NCBI RefSeq assembly: GCF_030445035.2 | Contig: NC_080682.1 | Coordinates: forward strand, 31,726,770-31,790,769 | Source of the DNA: Dasypus novemcinctus | Lineage: Eukaryota > Chordata > Mammalia > Cingulata > Dasypodidae | Direction of reading: 5' to 3' | DNA: 64,000 bases | Shown: positions 35,004-45,519 of the stretch, one piece after another | Layout of the letters: each line of letters starts with the position of its first letter | Position numbering within the stretch: position 1 is the stretch's first letter | Made by a program: the position numbers and the translations under genes | Notes under the pieces: generated by a model | What the model was told of the DNA's origin: nothing | The model's database searches: none | The model's input: only the letters and a program-made list of their open reading frames with translations

Positions 35004-35862
35004 TTAGGGTGCCAGAGCCTTAACAGCCTTGTTAAGGTTATCCGAGTTGTTATGCAAGCCCTGGTTAACATAGCACAGTAGCCGAGTGGCTTGATCGGCT
35101 AAATGGTTTCCTAGGGTAAGGGGACCAGGAAGATTGGAATGAGCTCTAAGGTGACCAATAAAAAAAGGGGTGATTTCTTTTTTGAATAAGAGATTGTAGT
35201 TGAGTAAATAAGGTTGTCGCTTCCGAGACATTCTTTATTTGAGCGGCAGTTTCAAGCAAAGGGACTGACTGAGCTATATAAGCGCTCTCTGTGAAGAGAT
35301 TGAAAGAGGCATCTCGGAATGCAGAGAATACAGCTATGACAGCTTGTAGCTCTGTAAGCTGCACAGATTTGGAGTGGGTTTGAAACCGGACAGCTTTGTT
35401 ATTAAAGACATAAACAGCCATTCCTGAGGAGGACCCGTTGGTGAATACTGATAGGGCTCCAGTGACGGGTTGGAGAGAAGTGGTGAAGAGGAAAATGAAG
35501 TCATGCATACTCAAAAATTGTAGTAGCTTATCATTGGGGTAATGGTTATCTATTTGTCTGGCATAAGATGCACAAGCAATAGGCCAGCTGTCAGTTGTCT
35601 GCAACAGCCAGCTGATTTGTTCCTTAGTATAGGGCTGAATAATGGTATCGGGTTCCTTACCAAAATAACGTTTGCCTTGTTCTCTCTCTAGGCGGACAAT
35701 ATCTGCGACCGCTTGGTAGTAAGGATAAATTACTTTAGCGGGTGAAGCGGGTAAGTGCACCCACATTATGGGTTCTGTTTGCCAGAATACTGCCGTGGGA
35801 GTGAGAGAAGTTTTACATATGACAAAAAAACAAGGGTTGGCTATAGTCCATGGTAGTGACAA
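35004..35862 (-). pseudogene. RNase H domain of pol (class II provirus)
   Basis: The frame from 35862 begins in the RT connection region (PLFF..., then YYQAVADIVRLEREQGKRYFG) and enters RNase H at about 35450: VFTNGSSSG, LTELQAVIAVF, LFTESAYIAQS. The fourth motif, [10 protein letters not shown], lies after a frameshift near 35190 in the frame ending at 35004. Two of the four acidic catalytic positions are changed (Asp to Asn in the first motif, Asp to Glu in the third), so the domain would be inactive even without the frameshift. Confidence 0.82.
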
Positions 35863-36806
35863 GTTGTGATTGTATAGCTTGCTCGACTATTTTAAGGGCT
35901 TGGCATCCTTCCGGAGTAAGACTTCTAGGGGAGTTGGGGTTAGAGTCTCCTTGTAATATGTTAAATAGGGGTTTTAAGTCTCCTGTGGTTAATTTTAAGT
36001 AGGGACAGAACCAATTTATGTTGCCTAAGAGCTTTTGGAAGCCGTTTAGGGTTTTTAGTCTATCTAGTCTGAGGTTGGCCTTCTGGGTGGTTATTTTATT
36101 TCCTGCCATATGAAACCCCAGGTAGGTATAAGGGAGGGTCTTGTAATAGTACTTTATCAGGGGCAATTTGAAGCCCGTGTGCCTTTAAGGCTGTTTTCAT
36201 ATCATGGTAACATGTTAGGACATCTTGTTCCTTTTTACCAGCCATTAAAATGTCATCCATGTAGTGAATAACATAAAGGTCTTTCCACATTGCCCTTACT
36301 TCTCTTATGGCGGCAGCCACAAATTTTTGACATAAGGTAGGGCTGTTTGTCATGCCTTGGGGTAAAACCTTCCAGTGATATCTCCTCATAGGTTCTTTGA
36401 AATTCACAGAGGGGAGGCTAAATGCAAAGCGTTTTTGATTGGCTGGGTGTAATGGGACAGTAAAGAAACAATCTTTTAGATCTATGATAATTTTATAATA
36501 TCCAAAGGGGATGGCTACAGGGGTTGGAAGACCAGGCTGTAAGGCTCCCATAGGTATCATTGTTTTGTTTACTGCTCTTAAGTCTTGAAATAATCGCCAT
36601 CTTCCAGATTTCTTTTTAATGACAAAAATAGGAGTATTCCAGGGAGAGTCACTTTCTGTAATATATCCTGCCGCTAGCTGTTCCTGCACTAACCGCTGGG
36701 TGGCCTGTAGCTTGTCTGAGGATAAAGGCCATTGATCGACCCATACAGGTTCATCTGAAAGCCAGGTTATTTGGTCTGCATTGGGTACAGGAAGATCAAC
36801 GACCCC
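35813..36806 (-). pseudogene. Reverse transcriptase of pol (class II provirus)
   Basis: Translating from about 36800: [10 protein letters not shown]...[11 protein letters not shown], then [28 protein letters not shown] and the catalytic box YMDDIL near 36255-36270. A frameshift near 36130 moves the thumb/connection part ([15 protein letters not shown]..., LLGNINW) into the frame that ends at 35813, and a further shift near 35850 leads to the RNase H frame. RT makes proviral DNA in the intact virus; here the coding sequence is split in three. Confidence 0.88.
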
Positions 36807-37777
36807 TAGGCTAAATTTCCCAGGCCTTTTTTGTGGGTGTGTCCTGTGGCGGGTGTGGGTTGAGTAATGCCTGTCTCAAGCTTTCCTAAGCCTTTTCCTG
36901 GCTTAAATCCCTGGGAAAGCATTTGAGCTGTGACTATATTGTTGGGGCTACCCATACAGAGTCCCATTTGGGCAAGTAAGTCTCGTCCCCACAGATTGAC
37001 AGGGAGCCCTCGGAGGACATAGGGCTGTATAGTTCCTTGATTTCCCTCCCTATCTTTCCAAGTCAAGAGCTTGGAACTTCTTTCGGGCTTTCGGGTTTGC
37101 CCAATGCCCTGTAAGTTGGTTAAGGAGGGAGAAAGGGGCCAGGTGGATGGCCAATCAGCCTTTTTTAAGATAGTAACATCTGCCCCTGTATCTATTAGGC
37201 CTTCAAATTGTTTACTGTCAAGCCAAAGAGATATAGTAGGTTTGTGGGTGGTGATGGGGTGTACCCAGTATGCATCAGAGGAGCCGAATGCTCTATCCCT
37301 GCGGTCACTATCAATGGCAGTGTTGTTGGTGGGTATTAGGGGGAGTATTAGTAGTTGAGCGACCCACTGTCCGGCAGGGAAGGAAATAATGTTTTTTGGA
37401 GCAGAAGCCATAATTTTTATTTCTCGGGTGAAATCACTATCCACAACTCCAGGGGAAATGTGGAGGCCACTAATAAGGGAGCTGCCTCGCCCAATGATGA
37501 GGCCAAAGGTGCCTTTTGGTAGTGGGCCAAACACGCCTGTAGGCAGGGCTTGAACTCCCATAGGCAGTGTTAGTACTGTGTGGGAGGAGGTACAGAGGTC
37601 CAATCCTGCGCTTCCTGAGGTGGCTCTACAGAGGTCAGAAATAGATTGCAGCTGGCAGGAACAAAGCTGATTGCCCCATAAGTCTGATTGTTTGTTGGGG
37701 CCTGGGGCTGGCCCCTCCTCCCATTTCCCTGATAAGGAGGGAGTGGGCGACCTGAAGAATCGGTTCTTGATTTGCAT
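36806..37777 (-). pseudogene. dUTPase-protease-G-patch region (pro) of class II provirus
   Basis: A frame of 323 codons remains open. Residues about 50-165 are a dUTPase: [16 protein letters not shown] and [10 protein letters not shown] correspond to conserved dUTPase motifs. Residues about 185-280 are an aspartic protease with DTGADVTIL and a GRDLL block. Residues about 285-310 ([13 protein letters not shown]) are a G-patch. This order is typical of the pro frame of betaretroviruses, normally reached from gag by -1 frameshifting. It is the best preserved part of the provirus, but the upstream gag frame is broken, so no normal fusion can form. Confidence 0.9.
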
Positions 37778-38297
37778 TCATTAGCCCAGTTTCTGCCCCT
37801 GTGGCAGCGGGGGCAGGAATTGGGAAGGAGGGATGGCTTTTGGCTAGCAGGGGGGCAGAGACTGACAATCTCTGGCTAGATGGCCAGGGTTGCCGCAAGA
37901 GAAACAGGCCCTAGGTGCACGGGGCACCAGGGATGGGGATGGAAGCACTTCTCTCAAGGCCGCGGCAAAGGCTTGGGCCTGTTCAGAGGTGGCTTCCCTT
38001 ATGGCGGCAGCTATAGCCAGGCCCTGCTGCTTTGTGGGGCCTATGTCTGAGCAAAGCTTAATGTAGCCAGAGAGATTTTCCCTTTTTCTATAGGGCTGGA
38101 TAGCCGCTTGGCAGGCTGCATTAGCATTTGCAAAGGCAAGTTGTTTTACATAGTCAGCATCAGTATTTGCATCACCAAACATAATCTCAGCGGAGGTACA
38201 AAGTCTACCTACTAAGTCGAAGTCGAGAATAGTTCCTGGGGCCCTGACAGATAGAAGTTAAGGAGGTAAGGGATTGTCCCTTGGTAGGCAGTCTTTT
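37640..38297 (-). pseudogene. gag C-terminal remnant with zinc knuckles
   Basis: The frame 38182-37844 (open a little further upstream) carries the end of capsid (CQAAIQPYRK, LSGYIKLCSDIG, major-homology-distal region) and a first CCHC knuckle, CFSCGNPGHLARDC, then stops. The second knuckle lies in another frame near 37800 and reads [14 protein letters not shown], with Asn where the zinc-binding His belongs. Matrix, most of capsid and the start codon are missing because of the deletion that joins gag to the 5' LTR stub. Confidence 0.85.
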
Positions 38298-38350
38298 CCA
38301 CCATGTTGCTGGAGACTGCAAATGCACATAGCTCTGGGCGGCTCCCCACA
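38298..38350 (-). repeat. 5' LTR stub of the class II provirus
   Basis: 53 bp matching the first bases (U3 start) of the 3' LTR, then an abrupt junction with gag. The TG end is preserved and is followed on plus by the target duplication GGCATC. The rest of the 5' LTR, the primer-binding site, the leader and 5' gag were deleted together. Confidence 0.85.
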
Positions 38351-38356
38351 GGCATC

Positions 38357-38717
38357 ATCTATTATTAGGGTGTCTAATATAATTAGGAAAATCCCTCAAG
38401 ATATTTTCAAAGTTGTTTTCTTAATTTGGTTTGGTTTTATTTTGCTATGTGTTTGTCTGCTTACTTTGTGAGGGGGTAGGGGAGGGAATGTCAGTAGAAC
38501 ATAGTAAAATAGAGTTGAGTAAATCTTAGCCCTAAGTTCAGAGCAGAAAATTCTCTTGGGTTAATTCAAGTTCTCTTTCACCTTATTTTATATTCATTTC
38601 TTCCTTTCACATCCGTTTGCACTTCTCATGCCACCTGAGCACCTTCTACAACCTATTTAACAGATGTCAGACTTCAACTCTTCTTACCACAGAGCTTTCC
38701 ATTGAAAACAATCTGTT
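38357..38717. other. Intergenic between two proviruses
   Basis: About 360 bp of host sequence with no gene. Two independent retroviral insertions sit at its two ends. Confidence 0.6.
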
Positions 38718-38721
38718 CTTA

Positions 38722-39227
38722 TGTTGTGGAATTTAAGAGAAGTTCAATTAATTGAGTATAGAGAGGCCAGGACTCAGGAATGATTTTGAGAAGGAAAAAA
38801 ATGGTTTATTGATGGCCGGCTGGACTCGGGAGCTTTCAGTTTGAATCCCGAGCCCGGAACAAGATTTTCAAACGTCTTTTATACAGAGAGGAAAGGCCAA
38901 ATGGTCCCTTTGTTTCAGTTCTCAATAGGCTTCAATTAGCATATATCTCTTCCACATCTTAGGTAAGCTTTTAGCAAGGACTCCAGACATTCTAGATAAG
39001 CCTTGGTTTTTGCATTTCCCCTAAATACTTAAAGTTTACAGCTCTTGCATTGTTAAACATTTCCTGGGACTGGAGCCTGTTTGCCATTTTCCCTAAGGGC
39101 AGGACTGCAGCCTCTTATCTTTCCACACTCACAAGTCAAACAGCTTAGTTATTTCTGAAGAGACACAAGTCAAACAGCTTAGTTATTTCTGAAGAGACAA
39201 AGAACCTTCCACCCATAGCCCACATCA
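38722..39227 (-). repeat. 3' LTR of copy A
   Basis: Minus strand TGATGTGGGCTATGG...TTCCACAACA. TATAAAAG lies about 70 bp before AATAAACC, a normal promoter/poly(A) layout. A 34-bp segment (ACAAGTCAAACAGCTTAGTT start) is tandemly doubled at 39131-39164 and 39165-39198 in U3. Compared with the 5' LTR I count four substitutions. Confidence 0.92.
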
Positions 39228-39239
39228 TTCCCCCCTTTC
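39228..39239 (-). other. Polypurine tract of copy A
   Basis: Minus-strand AAAGGGGGGAA directly precedes the TGATGTGG start of the 3' LTR. Confidence 0.85.
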
Positions 39240-42200
39240 TGCCAAAGATTAACTTGCTAAGCTTTGGCATAATTATTGTTGGAGCTATGAGGTGGATGGC
39301 TGTTTGTTGTTTTGACTGATTATTTATCAGTCTTTAGTACAGCATCCAGGACTGTTTTTAGAAGTTTAGAGCTTTTCATTCTGGACAGCAGAATCTTGGG
39401 CAGGGGCCTCCTGCAGTTATTCTGCTGCCACTGGCACTCACGTGGATTTCCAGTCAGGTTCCAGATCCATCTATTACTTTTATTTTACTCTTAAAGAGTT
39501 TACACCTTTAATTTAAAAGGGGTGCTGAAGGGAGACGATCTCTTTTCTGTAACTGCTTCCTGCTGGCCATGGGCTGTAGTCATTGCCTAATAAGGTGTAA
39601 AAACTCTTTAATTTATTCTAACTGGAGGAAGATGGATCTGGCATTCTGTACGAAGTTGGATGAAGTTTTCATATGGTTAATAAGATGTTCACTCTGAAAG
39701 AAACAAACTTAATTAAAATTTGGAATACCTGTTTTTAAAAGAGGACACATTGGATTACAGAGGTAGACAAGGTTAGGTGCCTATAAAGATGGCATTCCTT
39801 AAAAGCTGGTGGGAACAGCATATATATTCTTTTTTAAGTTATCCATCTTTAGAGAGAAATTGCAACAGACACTTAGCTTTGTCTGAAGACACATTCCAAG
39901 CTGTTCAATGACTGACACTCATTCGCTCTGTCAGATGCTCCTGGTGAACTGGCACTCCTTGGGCAACTGGCTTCACTCAGGATTAGAACACTAATTTGGA
40001 AATACTCTTAGTTTTCACCTGTGGGAGTGATCAGAACTACAGAATAAAGATTTTTACACCTTGGTTTTCATTGTACAATTTCTAGCAATTTTGACTTGTT
40101 CAATAGGTGACTCACCATCAGCAAGCAAGCCTCACTTTTGCTACACAGCAGAGTACAGCAGAATATAGAAGTTGACTGAGACTGGCTGAGACTGCCACCT
40201 TATTCTATAGACATGTTATTAACTGTTTAGAAAATGATTTTACCAGGAATTTAACATGTCTAATATACTTCTGCACTTGATCCAAAATAGAAAAGATAAC
40301 ATTACAATTATTAGGCATATATTTAGTACAGGATAAAAGTGCAGCACTTAATATTAACTAATGTATTACTTAATGCATAAGGATTCAGAGTTGCAATTAT
40401 TAGTTTTGAGTTTCAGGTTTGTAATACTTTACATGTTATCTCTCCATGAGAGCAGGCCATAATGCCAATTGTGTTTAAGTTTTACTTACAGTCTCCTGGT
40501 ATCATGGCTCCACTTAGCATGTTCTTCAATGCAGTGAGCAAGTTGCAGCATCCTTCCAGTATTCCAGAGATTTTCCAGTATTCTACTAGCCTGGTGCATA
40601 GTGCTCTCTGCCACCATGGAACAGTGCCAGTCTGGAGGCGATATCCATTGTACACTTGGCTGTACCGAGTCATTATTGGCTGCAGGAGCTTGAAACTGCA
40701 ATATAGTTTCCATCAACTTCAGGAGCAGAACCAGAGACTGATATAGCACATATTTTTAATTGAGGGGTCAGTGACCAGCCTAGCCAATAACTCACATGGA
40801 GAGGCCACCTGTAATGTATACAAGGCCTGGTTCGAATGCACAAGAGTTTGACAATGTTAAAGTTTATTCCTTGTTTTATATATATTTTAAACAACTTAAC
40901 GCAATACATATATCAAATGACTATTTACTTACACAAGTTTACTATGAAGATAACAGTAGGTACTTTACCTTAGTAATAGAGGAAAAATACTTTTCATTGT
41001 TAGAATGAAAACAGAATATTTCCAATAGAATCAAGACAACTTTTTATTACCATTTACTTAAATGTGTATTTTGCAGTGGCCTTCAGACAGGTTTATTATC
41101 ATGAAGTTATTTCTGCTACCAATACCAATCTAAGTTTCTTTAGTTAACAATGACTTCTACAACTAGAATTATTTAAACATTTTCAGTTTGGAAGATGTTT
41201 TACAGACTCTTTATAATTGACTGTAACCGCATTGACTAGACACCTCATGTTTAAATAAACTTACTAAATTACAATTACCAATGAAAGAAATTTACTCTTT
41301 ATTTAAGAGAGCATATCTACAATCTTTTTCCTTTAGCCTAATTTCACCAATGTGAACTTACAATTTTCATTACTCTAAAGATTTTGTACATATAATGTTA
41401 ATTTAGTTTATAAATTAACTATGGGAGATTACACTCAAGTTAAATAAAATTGAAACCATAATAGTTTATGCAAGGAATGTTCTCTTTTTCCCTTACAGGA
41501 AGCTAAAAACTTCTTTTCTTTAAGTTATCAAAATTATTAAATTAAAAGCATACTGACTACCAGGTTTTAAAACACATGCATACTGACTACCAGGTTTTAA
41601 AACACATTACACAATTACTTAATTTTTTTAAAATCATAACCCAGGAAAGATCTCTCCATAGTTTTTATGGACTTTCCTTTACTTACTGAAATTTGTTAAT
41701 AGAGCCACTAATTACCTTTATTTCATTGGAAAGAAATCTTCTGGAAGAATTAAGGCTCACCAGATTGTGGAGAAGAAAATAATTTATTCTCAATCTTGCA
41801 AGAAGGGGTGCAGAGCCAGATATGGCTGGTGCCACGAACAAAGAAAAATGACACAATTTATACCCCTAAGCCTAGCATGCAAGCTCTTCCTGTTTTTCCA
41901 TAGATTGGATACTTCAGAAGTTACAGCTTATCTGAGATTTAACTTTCCCACGCAAAAGTTTGATTTAACTGCTTCTTCTATCACATTCCAACCATTTTAG
42001 TTTTTACCTGCTCCCCCCTTTTTCAAATAAGGAATAGAATTTAGTGCTCAAATGGCACCGATTTAGTTAGCTCCTTCTTGGGCATCCTTCCACTGCCCAT
42101 AGGACTGGCCTAAACTGGTCTCCTCCACTGCTGTCCAACCCGGGAGTGGGAGACTGAGGCAGCAGGCCGCCAGGTTACATCAACATTTTTCTTATGTGAA

Positions 42201-45200
42201 AATTAACCTAATCTTTGTGTGTTTTTTTTTTTTTCTGCAATTTATGGCTGACAAAGGTTTAAACTGGGAAATTACCAGGCAAACTGATTCTCAATTCCCT
42301 AGCCTAGTAAGATAGGTTTAATCTGCCACACCTAGTCTTGCCTTAAAAGCTCTTGCAAAGAAGAGGCCCTTTCCCAATTGTTTCCATAATCAGATTTCTA
42401 TGACTTTTTCATCCTGCTTAGTTCAATTTGGGCTTTAAGAATATTTATAAATATAACTGCATATTTAATTTTTAACAATTTGAATAGACCTCTTTTAAGA
42501 ATTTTTATTTGTTAATTTGATATTATCCTGATGTATGAAGACATACATTGAGCTTTTTTTTTTAAAATGGGCAGACACAAAGAGTTAGACACAAACACAA
42601 CTCATTGATATTACTTGTAATTTGCATTATTTTATATACTGTTTAACTTAATTAATTAGGGGTCCAGAAATACATATTACTTATATAACTGCATATTTAA
42701 CCTCAACAATTTGAGCAAATAGGCAGACATGAATAGTTTGACACAACAACATGACTTTAGTTACTTTAAACTTTTCAAAGACTTTTGAAACTCTTCTCAA
42801 TTTACACTATGACCATGCAGTTTACCACAAGAATTTTCTTTCTTACTTAATGGATTGTAATAACCAAAATGTTCTCAATGCCTTAGCACCATTTTGTTTT
42901 AGAACTTTATATTTTACTTTGAAATTAGCAGAATTTTGGATAAGCAACAAGATTAACTTTATATATATTTACTGAGGCTATTTGAAGCCTCAGGGAGACA
43001 GACTGCTTTCTCTCATGAATTGCCACTCTTAGGAACACTGACCATCAAGGCAGGAGACTTCTCCCCCTCCACCCCCCTTTTTGATTTTGGAGATAATAAA
43101 ACTCCAGTGGCCATTTAACCTTATTCTATCAGGCAGCAATTTATTTAGTTTACACTTGAATTCATGAGAGAAAGGGTTACTAATACTAGGAGAGGAGACA
43201 GTGATGTCCCAGCTCTTCTCAATTATGAAATAACCATAGGCAAAGGCAAAGGGTGAGGTTAGGCTTGAAGTAACCATAAACAAAGGAAAGGTTAGTGTAG
43301 AATTTACACTTAAATAATAGTTTCAGGCTAAATTCACCCAGCTATAATCTCAGTTATTGTCTTTCCACTGTTTTATAATATAAATGCATTTATAAATGAT
43401 TTTAACTCTTAGTTACAGTTTTTATTAATTTTTTTAAAAACCTATTAATTTTATAACACCTTTAAATACCTTTCATTCAACTTATAACATATTAAATGAA
43501 CTTAACCATTACTTTAATTTTCCTTTAAAGTAAAAGAATAAATCTCTTGCAGTTAGTTTGAAATAAAAGGCTACTTTTCAGGATTTGATTTCTAGAACAT
43601 AAAATGTTCTTTTAAAAGAGGTAAGACTCTTCTTCAAACATTGAGGATATGATGAGGTTAAAGCACAAGAAGCTATTGATAAAAGATTTCTTTATATATT
43701 GATCTTACTCAATTTAATCATAAAAATTTCCCTTCCACAAACCTTCTACACTTTCAGTATTCATTCAGGTTCTGTCCCACACTCTACTCTTTCCAATAAT
43801 CAATCATTTTATCTTAGGACAAAATCATCTTCTGTTTCCTTAACAATAAAAACACACTCCATATATCCCACATACTGAGTTACCAGGCAAACTTCTTACA
43901 ACATATAATTCCCATTAATACTAAACAAGTTTGTTAAAATAATGAACTTTTCTTCACTTTAAATACTTAGTAGCATGTAGTACCAGAAACAGTTTTTTTG
44001 GAAGTAAGTTGGCAGGGGAGATTGGCTGCCGAATAAGTTTGTTATAAAATTGCCTTTTATTATTATTATCAATTCAGTTTTGTTAAATAATGCCTTTCTG
44101 CAGTTAGCCACTTAAATACCTTAAACAATGCTTTGTAAAACCTTTATATTTATACCCTTAAGACAAATTTTACCTTCACAGAACACATTCTCTTACTTAA
44201 GGTTACTACAATACCTTCTAAGAACCTGAGCAGAATGCAAACGTATTTTGGCTTTGACACCCTAAGGAGGGAACTTTACTGCATTTATTCTGATTCTGTT
44301 TTTCACCCCCTTCACTTCCCCCCCTTCCAGGCAGTCGGGTGCACAACAAACAGGAATGCAGCTTATGAATAGAAGGGTGGACTCACTGGAAAGGGGCAAG
44401 CCGCTCCCCCCTTTCCAGCTTTCAGCCAAAATGGGCAGACAGAACCTACTCAAATTTGGCAACTCTCCCAGGGACCCAGCCACCCTGACTGGGACATCCC
44501 CAACAAACTTGGGTGCGTGGCGTGGACACAGATGGCCTCCAAGCCCCGGCAAAGGGCCAGACCAGAGACAAGACAGCAGAGCATGCACAAACATCTAGAC
44601 TCCGCAAACATCCAGACTCCTCAGCTTTTGCCCCAGAATCATTTCACCCCCTTGCCAATGGCAAGGGAGGGCTCCAGCTCAGCTGTAATTCCACTCTACA
44701 TAAGGACACAACTCCAACACTAGCCTTGAGCTGACACAGACAGAAGCACAAAGGTCACTAATCTGGCCCACAAGTTTATATATTTATTTTCACCACGGCT
44801 GCCCCCACAGCCATCACAAACCTCAGAACACTTAACATTTGGTATAAAGCAAATTCATTCACAAATTAGCACCATAACAAAAGATTTCAGCTAGACTTTT
44901 CCACTGTTTAAACTTTACACCCAGACCAAGCTCCACCAGAAAAGCCGATCCATTTTCCTGTAACCAAGTTTTGTTTTCCTTAATCTAGACCAATTTCCAG
45001 GACATTAGGACTTGAACCTATAAATAGCCCTTCCTATTAAAATCGAGTCTCCACTCCTTTAGTGGATATAAGACCAGTACCAGATTCTAACATACAGTTA
45101 GACAAACCTAAAACACCAGGGCTTTTCCCCGGTTTTCCTCCTTTTCCCAAGCCTAGAGAGAACGGCTTCCCCCCAGCCTTCTGGGGCTACTAGGGTTCTC

Positions 45201-45270
45201 TCGGGAGGTGATCAGCCTCCCCTTCCTAGCAATTAAAGCTAGGGCCTTCCAGACTGTGCTCACCCGGGGA

Positions 45271-45277
45271 GTCTTAC
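45271..45277 (-). promoter_or_regulatory. Candidate retroviral splice donor in copy A leader
   Basis: The minus strand reads GAAGAAG|GTAAGAC about 240 bp past the 5' LTR, a near-consensus 5' splice site in the position where retroviral leaders carry the major donor. It is preserved in copy B (GTAAGAC at 59086-59092). Confidence 0.55.
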
Positions 45278-45394
45278 CTTCTTCCATGTTCGGAGTTCTT
45301 TTTTGTTCCCAGAATCTTTCTCTTCAGACCTTCCATTGCCCCTCGATTTTGTCGGGAAGATTCTGGTGGAGCCCACATCTTTTCTGGATTAAAT

Positions 45395-45493
45395 TTAATC
45401 CAGGGGCGCCCAGATTTGGGGTTCACCCGAGTCCTCCCGGCTTCCTCGGGGATTTGGAAGGGGCAGCAAAATGCTACCGTCTCTGGCCTTCAT
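45395..45493 (-). other. Short leader ORF of 32 codons in copy A
   Basis: Begins at the first ATG after the primer-binding site and ends at TAA. The product starts MKARDGSILLPL. Copy B (58870-58968) keeps the same length and frame with one amino-acid difference. The conservation may merely reflect the short age of the copies. No function is known. Confidence 0.4.
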
Positions 45494-45498
45494 TTTTA

Positions 45499-45515
45499 TC
45501 CCTTCGTGGTCGCCA
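45499..45515 (-). other. Primer-binding site, tRNA-Arg (copy A)
   Basis: The plus strand shows TCCCTTCGTGGTCGCCA, which equals the 3' end, including CCA, of a mammalian tRNA-Arg (CCG/TCG type, as I recall it). It lies 4 bp inside the end of the 5' LTR. Seventeen consecutive matches make this a convincing primer site and identify the primer as tRNA-Arg. Confidence 0.85.
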
Positions 45516-45519
45516 AAAA

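Larger units (their letters stand above)
33827..38350 (-). mobile_element. Degenerate class II (betaretrovirus-like) endogenous provirus
   Basis: A proviral fossil on the minus strand bounded by the 6-bp duplication GGCATC (33821-33826 and 38351-38356). The 3' LTR is complete (33827-34239). The 5' LTR is reduced to its first 53 bp (38298-38350) fused to mid-gag. Between them, in order, are gag C-terminus, dUTPase plus protease plus G-patch, RT, RNase H and a scrap of the integrase C-terminus. The dUTPase-protease fusion, the G-patch, YMDD in RT and the 6-bp duplication place it with betaretrovirus-like ERVs. Several frameshifts and large deletions (5' LTR/gag, most of integrase, env) make it non-functional. 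Confidence 0.92.
39240..45498 (-). other. Internal region of copy A: no retroviral gene recognised
   Basis: About 6.26 kb. The region 40342-45498 is collinear with 58864-64000. The longest sense frames are about 80-110 codons (44594-44262; 43283-43029; 40749-40486). The first is frameshifted in the other copy by a small insertion, the second has about five amino-acid changes in 84 codons, and the third diverges after about 60 residues, so none looks selected. A 31-bp tandem repeat at about 41546-41608 (GCATACTGACTACCAGGTTT) is shared with copy B at 62757-62817. This is either a strongly degenerate leftover or a captured non-coding sequence, and most likely a non-autonomous retroviral derivative. 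Confidence 0.7.

Noticed and set aside
34093-35007. Plus-strand frames of 77-160 codons
   Set aside because: They are antisense to the provirus LTR, 3' region and integrase scrap; the minus strand carries the meaningful coding remnants.
42751-42975. 74-codon frame identical in both copies of the gene-less element
   Set aside because: It is antisense to the element's transcription in both copies, so identity reflects recent common origin. No known domain.
44262-44598. 110-codon sense frame with an 80-codon antisense frame, both repeated in copy B
   Set aside because: Copy B has a small insertion that breaks the sense frame, and openness on both strands points to shared ancestry and not to selection. 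No retroviral motif.
45499-45515. tRNA-like 17-mer considered as part of a tRNA gene
   Set aside because: There is no anticodon arm, A box or upstream tRNA body. Its position next to the LTR explains it as a retroviral primer site.
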